DNA of 64,000 nt from Capitella teleta. Taxonomy: Eukaryota > Annelida > Polychaeta > Capitellidae. The translations under genes were made by a program, and so were the position numbers. The notes beneath the pieces are model-generated. The model had not been told where the DNA came from. It saw only the letters and a program-made list of their open reading frames with translations, and searched no databases. The DNA is taken from assembly GCA_000328365.1 (NCBI GenBank), contig KB298218.1:51872-115871 (forward strand), read 5' to 3'. Numbering within the stretch: the first letter of the stretch is position 1; every line of letters begins with the position of its first letter. Below are positions 58,038-64,000 of this stretch, in pieces.

Positions 58038-58704
58038 CGCTGGGCGCGGCGACTCTGCTGCCTTGGCGTGGCAAGGTGCTGAACTCTCTCTCTCTCTCTC
58101 TTTTATAACTCCCGCAGTGGTTGTTGGTATTTTGAGTGTGTGAATGGTACAGTATTGTATTTTTCTAAACTTCTTCCTGGTGTACAAACTGAATTGGAAA
58201 TATATTGTTCTATTTTGTTTTATTATACCCGATGTCAGTGAAGGAATACCAAGCGAATAAGAAGACATGTTCTGTGAGAGCCTAGTGTATCGATCACGAA
58301 GGCGTATGATAAAGTGATTGGTGTCAAAATTGAACATTTAAGCTTAGATTTATGACCAATCGTATATACTGGCACTAAAGTGAAGAGAAACGAAGAAACA
58401 ATCTGCAACATTTATTCAACAATCTATAATAGAAAAAAAAAAGCGACTAATTTTTTAAATTCTATTTTTTTTTTTTTTTTTTTTTTTTTTTTATCTCTTT
58501 ACACGAAAACTACAACATTCAAAAGCATTGATTTCAAAGACTTATTAACAGCATTATTTTTGCTCATCGTGTTGTATAAATAAAACGTTCTAAATTTCGT
58601 ACATTTTCATTCCTTATTGTTGAGATTCGCATTAATACAAAATAAATCAACAGCTGAAAGCTTTGGCATCAAGATATTTGGTGAACACAGAAGAAAGCAG
58701 GAAT
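58038..58704. other. Convergent intergenic region with poly-T tract
   Basis: CT repeats at 58083-58102 and a poly-T run at 58466-58493, which reads as poly-A on the minus strand in the probable MMAB 3' region. AATAAA-like motifs occur on both strands. Confidence 0.4.
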
Positions 58705-61700
58705 TCAGATATCCGTGGGAATATCTTCGGAATCCTTATTCGGTCGACGGTAAATCTTCTCTCCCTTGGCGTCCTTCACGGCTGCAATTCTGGCGACAGT
58801 GAAAAGGAAGTCACTGAGCCTGAAATCAACAAAAAAACATGATATTAACGACAACAGCAAATGATCTGGAAGATGAATATTTGTTTCAAAGGATATTCTA
58901 TAGAACTATTAGTGACACGCAGCAATCAAAGCAGAAGAAAGACGTGAAAGTTACCAACACCAAAGACAATGACAATGTTTTCATTACAACATTAGCTCAT
59001 GTAAGTCATGTTCAAAATTTGTGTCAATTTAATCATTCCGTTTGTAATTCATAAAACTTTGGTGTACATGTACAAGAAGCGTATTAAAACTAAAAACGCC
59101 CAGATACCCCTAAAACAATGGGAGAATTACTAAATGCACATGCAGTGGAGGAATGAAAATTAATTGTAAAAATACTAAAATCGCTCACAAACTACAAATT
59201 AAGATGAAGTGTTTTTACACAGCTGTTTAGAAATGGATGCCAGTAAAAAGAAAATGTGATCAAGATAATGAACAGAGTGCTGACCGATTGAGATACTTGG
59301 CAGGCATGGAGTCCACTTGTCCTTCTCGTACCAATGGGATGACCCTGGAGGGGGGAGGGAAAGAATAACAGCAGCATCAGGTTTTGTTTGAACTAAAAGT
59401 TGTTATATTATTTGAAGCAATTCAACAGTCGCCATGTAGCCCAATGCACATTGAGTTACAAGTTTATCAATATTCAATACACACATGCAAGATTATATAA
59501 GAAGATGCAACTGTATGAAGAGAGGTTGAATCCGCCATGGAAGAAACAAAGATGAAAAGTGAACGGACGGAGTTCAGATCGCACCGCTGGATCAGAGAAA
59601 GAAAGAAATGATCTTGCTGTTTTAGGGCACACCAACATTATAGCAAACGGTATGATTAATTAATTCAAGGCTTAAAAGAGTCACCAATCAACAAGATGGA
59701 ACTATTATAATGTGACCAGCAAAGTTAAACGTGTGTTTAAAGTGTGTTTAGAAAATTCTAAACATTCTCAGAGAAACAAATAATGAACAAAATCCAGTGG
59801 AATAAAAAAAAAATTGTCGTTCATGCAATAAACACATTGGTTTTTAACTTGGTCTTGGACTGTGACTAGTTTGTGAATGTATTTATTATTATAAATACAT
59901 CTTTTGCATGCAATGCCTGAAGCATTAAGTTCAATGGATACAGTATTCAGGAGACTTTGAATTGAGAAATTGACACAAACTATTAGTTTTTTCAGGTAAC
60001 ATAACATGTGAATGAAGTGAGAAATCTCCCTAAGTTGGACATGAAGGTACAGACTGGGAACTTATACAATTTACGTAATAGAACGTTATGATTACATCAA
60101 ATCGTGGTCTACCCAATACTTGGAGCATTATGATTCCATTCATGAGAACCAGACTATATTCGCAGCATTGCCCAGGAAATGGCAACCAACCAAGGATCAT
60201 AGTTCACAAGTGAAGAATAAACAGCAGCAAGATCAACATACCTCACTCAAACCCAAGGTCATGTACGGTCATGTTGCAAAGGTCATAATTATGCAGATTG
60301 CATACTTACTTCAAACAATCAAGGGCAATCGAATGGATTCATTGAGGCAATGGTGAAAGTGGTGAAGACAACGGTAGAAAGAGGCAAGCAGAGATCCTCA
60401 TTTGGATCTTGTGCAACTCCACTTCAGTCTGGGATGGCATCAGAGGCTGAATTACTGAACCAGAGAAGAGACCAGATGGTTTACTAAAAGACTATGAAGT
60501 CGAAAATTTGGCATCCCTCAACAAGTCGTGTCCTTTGTCTTCACCTTTTATTTACTTCAAGATACAAAACTACTTTGCTCTCCATCAACAGAATGAAAGA
60601 AGATCAAAAACCTCATAGAAAAGAGAAAGAGAAGCAGTCCCAACGCATACAATGCAAGAGCTCACCATTGGTACAGAGAATTGAGAAGGCGTGAAAAAAG
60701 GATATGTGCAACTTAACCCGGAAGAAACACACTAGCAGAAAGCAACAGAAACCAGAACACCAAGTCCCATAAGGTCTCATACTGGCAGCTGAGAGGAAAG
60801 TGCGGTTTTCCCAGCTTCTTGCTTGCGAGGGTGAGGATATCATGAAACCATGTGTCATTCAGAGTTATATTTCAGTACATGTAATTGCATGTATGATGTT
60901 GAATCTTACATCGTTGGATTCACAAGAGGACGAACTATCCTTATATGTAAAATATATAGCTATGCGTGCCTCCATATAGAAATTACAGAGCAGTGAAATC
61001 AAGTCTTTTTGAGTAAAATTTGAGCTCACAATTGGACATCGTTTACGCTGCGGCTCGTGCACGCACAGGTGTCAGAATTACAGGATTCAAAATCTGAGGC
61101 GTTATGTAATAAGTTGGTGGTAAACAGTTGGAACTGAATGATGGTGATGCTACCCGTTTATTATATATATATATAATATATATACACCCTCTCGTTCCTA
61201 TTAGTGCCACACTGCCACATATGGTGATCATAATGGGGAGAATTTAACGCACAAGTGCCTTCGTTCTAAATGAGGTCACTTTTTCTAAAGCAGAATCCAA
61301 TTTTTGCGGTTAAGCCTGACCGTGAAAATTGGTCTCGCATTGAAATTGTATTGTGAACTGAAGTAGTGTGAACTCTGAACTGACCTTCTTTCGGTACGCC
61401 GGCAGATAGACCTTGCCATGTGCAAGGAAGCACTTGCTCTTCCCCCACTCTACATGAAGAGAAACACATTAAAAAAGATCAAATCAAAGAGGACCTCTGT
61501 TCATTTCAGATTTTTTAGATCTATTCCATGGGCTTTTTGGAGTGACGAGAGACGGACTTTTGACTAATTTTGTCAGGGGTGCAAAATATTCAGACAAATT
61601 AAAATACGAATTTCTTGCTCAGGCAGAATAGCGTGAAGCGAGATGAGTGCGAGAATTCTTTTATGAGAACTGCTGAAAGATCTGATCACTCGACGGCTCC

Positions 61701-62630
61701 CATTGTTTACAAAAGGAGAATTACTTTTTCTCACGTCACTAGTCTGAAATTGAATGCTAGAAGGAAGTGAGACTTTAAACCTCTCAAATTCGATGTATTT
61801 AGGAATTAGCCCACGGCAAGCGTACGCTGTGTTTGCTGGGCGTATTGTCTAAAAATATGTCAGTCAAAACGCGTATTTGTCTTTTGAGATGCACCCTCAT
61901 CGGTTACTAATTCAAAACAATCAGAGGTCAAAGGTCATCGGAGGTCCTCTTTCATTAAGCACAGATGACCTCACAGGTAGAATGAAGTTGGTGAGCGGAG
62001 GCAGCGACTCAGTGTACTCGTCAATCCACTTTTCCAAATCAGCTATGTGCTCTTTACTGAACTCAGTTTTTCCTGCAACGAGGAAAATGAGAAATCGTTA
62101 AAATACAATTACTGAGCGAGAGCACAGCCTCACGCAAATGAACGTCTCGTGCGGTTGGCCTGGGAGTGGCGATGGTGGAGCCAATGTCTTGGAGAATGCA
62201 TTGCACCTAAGAAGAAAAAGATAGTACACCCGCTTTGATGTTGCAAGACGTTACTTGTTCCAGTTTTTCAGTGAATGGGTGATTTGCTTCTTCGCAGAAT
62301 TCCCGAGCGAGTCTGTGAGTGAAACGTGAGCGAATGAATTAAACAAAAGTCTCTATCTGACCCTATGGAAGAATTGAGTTCGTCTGTTGCTCCCAGGGCC
62401 TCGAACAGACGATCATCCTTGGGCCGTCTCTCTCCGGTGAAAGTGGACGATGTTCCTGAAGAATCAAAAGTAGTTGATCTGTGGCAACACAACATTAATT
62501 GCTGACCTTTGTCACCAGATCGTGTGTAAATCCTGGGAGGTTTACCGGAACTGAGCATCAATGAAATGAGGAGAAAACATATAAATGCTGTAACAATCAG
62601 TTACAAGTACTGTAAGGCAATACAAAACAT
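58705..62630 (-). CDS. MMAB: Cob(I)yrinic acid a,c-diamide adenosyltransferase, mitochondrial (MMAB)
   Basis: Nine exons (minus): 62605-62630 (tentative start), 62507-62550, 62362-62455, 62255-62312, 62134-62206, 61975-62072, 61385-61449, 59285-59344, 58705-58819; all phases agree, about 210 aa. The protein transfers the adenosyl group of ATP to cob(I)alamin, supplying methylmalonyl-CoA mutase in mitochondria. PduO-type motifs are clear: [19 protein letters not shown] (ATP loop), [71 protein letters not shown]. The active-site Arg cluster is kept. Four of the internal introns are 48-61 nt. Only the N-terminus is unsure: human MMAB has a longer transit peptide, and an acceptor near 62660 could extend this one with Arg-containing residues (NYRLAVRP). 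A MITE sits in the intron between 61450 and 61974. Confidence 0.92.
60120..60830 (+). mobile_element. LTR-retroelement fossil: integrase-region fragment (Gypsy-like)
   Basis: A piece resembling the late integrase region, in which the NG-x-x-E and TPL segments are just recognisable. It lies inside the large MMAB intron in the opposite orientation to the gene. It is broken, with several breaks and no LTRs, gag or RT seen, and looks old. Confidence 0.45.
61481..61958 (+). mobile_element. TIR MITE, family 2, intronic copy (about 478 bp)
   Basis: AAAGAGGACCTCTG at the left and GGAGGTCCTCTTT at the right form the terminal repeats. The interior is shared with 25087-25484 and 37156-37585. It accounts for nearly all of the 525-nt MMAB intron 61450-61974, so the intron was probably about 50 nt before insertion. 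Confidence 0.8.
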
Positions 62631-62868
62631 TGGCCGTACTGCTAGCCTGTAGTTGATAATGCTGAAGGGATGGGGTCAATAGGCCAAATGCGCACAAGAA
62701 TTCACTGCACGCACAATGTATAAGTGCAACCGTAACTCCCATAAGTGTGCGTTCATATTTGTGGCTGCATCCTTCAGATGGATCAGTTTGGAAAATTATT
62801 TGCCTCCTGATGACCTTTAAGTGACCTCCTTTTCAGCCAATCAGGACAAGTTCATCTTATACACAGTC

Positions 62869-63078
62869 ATGTCCTTGTTGATTGGCCTAGCGTTGCTTCT
62901 TCTAGTCATCATCTTTGTTCTTGTTGTTCAGAGACGCAAAGCTGAAAAGCAGGCAAGGTTAGACATTTCTGAGCCGATTGCCAATTCCACGGAGTCGCGT
63001 GCGCTACCTCCTCCTGAAACCTCGCTGCTTCTGGAAGATTCCTCGGAATCCAACATAGAAATGGAGAGTTTCCACTGA
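62869..63078 (+). CDS. Small single-pass membrane protein or last exon of one (69 aa or more)
   Basis: From the ATG at 62869 the frame gives an immediate hydrophobic helix (LLIGLALLLLVIIFVLVV), then a basic stop-transfer (QRRKAEKQARLD) and an acidic Ser-rich tail with a dileucine-type motif (PPPETSLLLEDSSES). A splice acceptor (CCTCCTTTTCAG at 62827-62838) precedes an upstream open stretch (NQDKFILYTV), so this may be the final exon of a receptor whose earlier exons are not visible. The topology is that of a C-terminal cytoplasmic tail. The frame lies head to head with MMAB, about 240 bp away. Confidence 0.45.
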   Translation: MSLLIGLALLLLVIIFVLVVQRRKAEKQARLDISEPIANSTESRALPPPETSLLLEDSSESNIEMESFH

Positions 63079-64000
63079 GTCTCCTGAGTAACTCTCTGCG
63101 AAGGCCTCCTCTGTCGCATGCGCACCATAATTCGCTTGACCACAATGGACAATACCCTCATGGGGGGTCAACAGCACGTTCAGATCAGCATGATCTGCAC
63201 ATGCGCAACTGCACTCGCAATTAGAGTTCAAAGGTGAAACATCCGACCTGAGCATGGAGGATGAAGCGGTAGTGACACTCATGGAACTTAAGCGGGCACA
63301 ACCAGCGTTTTACGACAGCAGAAAATGGACGAAGGAAGACACGGGACTCAGAGGGAATATTTAGAGTCAAAAAACAGAAAACATTGGGAGGTGCAATTCC
63401 AATTTCAAGTCGAATTACTACTCATTGTGAATTTTCAGAAATGAATGTTTTGTAAACAATGGATTTGAGTAATACTTAATCGTCAAATAGAATGCCATTT
63501 AAATTTCCCTTTAGTCAAAACGTATCTGAGAACATACTGAGCATTTGACATACACACTCTTTCTATGAATCTAGGCTTTCATAAAACACCACAAAAATCC
63601 ACATCATTTCGTTTTCCACACTCTGATTTATGCCAAAATATCAATATATATTTTCGATCTGTAATTCTTATTATTTCGCTTCCAGCATCAGAATAGGCAA
63701 CAATAATCAATATTTTAATATTGTTGAAGCGCGCAGTCACTAATCATAATGTTAAATGTAATCATAACCTTCAGAAACACTTAAGGTAAGTTTAAGGTGT
63801 TCTGATCGCTCGATTTTTCTGGAGTCCAGTTTGATCAGATCCAAGTTTGTTTGTTTGTTTTTTGTTTGTTTTTTCTTTCCCCCAATTTCAGGCGCTATGG
63901 TCGTAAAGGAGAGGGTGGCGGGACCAGTGTTGGTTGAGTCGGTTTTTAAAACTATTGAGTGTTGGCGCAGAAACAACGTTCTCAGGTAAAGAGTTCCAGT
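63079..64000. other. Intergenic stretch at window end, no gene seen
   Basis: AT-rich, with TTTGTTTG repeats near 63848-63872. No recognisable coding exon. Confidence 0.4.

Overview
This is eukaryotic, animal DNA. The genes are spliced, with GT-AG introns mostly 46-66 nt long, AATAAA polyadenylation signals and TATA boxes, and they sit in AT-rich intergenic DNA full of SINEs, MITE-like DNA transposons and LINE remnants. The recognisable proteins are animal ones: a vWD/EGF membrane protein of the VWDE family, the mitochondrial cobalamin adenosyltransferase MMAB, and chitin-binding secreted proteins. The very short modal intron (about 50 nt) beside abundant repeats suggests a non-vertebrate animal with short introns, such as a sponge or another marine invertebrate. 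I cannot name the species from the sequence.

Layout. At 1.3-3.4 kb (+) there is a long single-exon ATP-grasp-fold protein with a disordered tail. SINE copies lie at 3.8-5.1 kb. At 6.1-12.8 kb (-) there is a 19-exon VWDE-like type I membrane protein with signal peptide, vWD domain, furin-type site, EGF module, transmembrane helix and acidic tail. Some of its introns are extraordinarily short. From 13 to 25 kb lie a pogo-like MITE, TTAA-flanked MITEs, a LINE fragment, the first chitin-binding gene and a 2.4 kb TIR-bounded block. From 25 to 43 kb lie two more copies of the chitin-binding gene, an inverted segmental duplication that lacks the gene, an 863-bp segment whose second copy is at 45-46 kb, fold-back elements and nested MITEs. 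From 43 to 55 kb lie a LINE remnant carrying a perfect 36-nt palindrome, a candidate transmembrane/acidic-tail gene, more SINEs, a tRNA-derived repeat and an assembly gap. From 57 to 63 kb the MMAB gene (-) is flanked by two small single-pass membrane ORFs (+).

Functionally, the strongest calls are VWDE-like (cell surface or extracellular matrix), MMAB (mitochondrial B12 metabolism) and the chitin-binding trio (secreted, glycine/tyrosine-rich, TATA-driven). They are not an operon or pathway cluster. The chitin-binding genes are a recent local family moved by direct and inverted duplication. Copy 3 and its downstream blocks form a colinear inverted version of copy 1. A partial inverted version of the copy 2 locus lacks both the gene and a SINE. 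I found no CRISPR, no rRNA, no confident functional tRNA and no obvious prokaryotic-type system.
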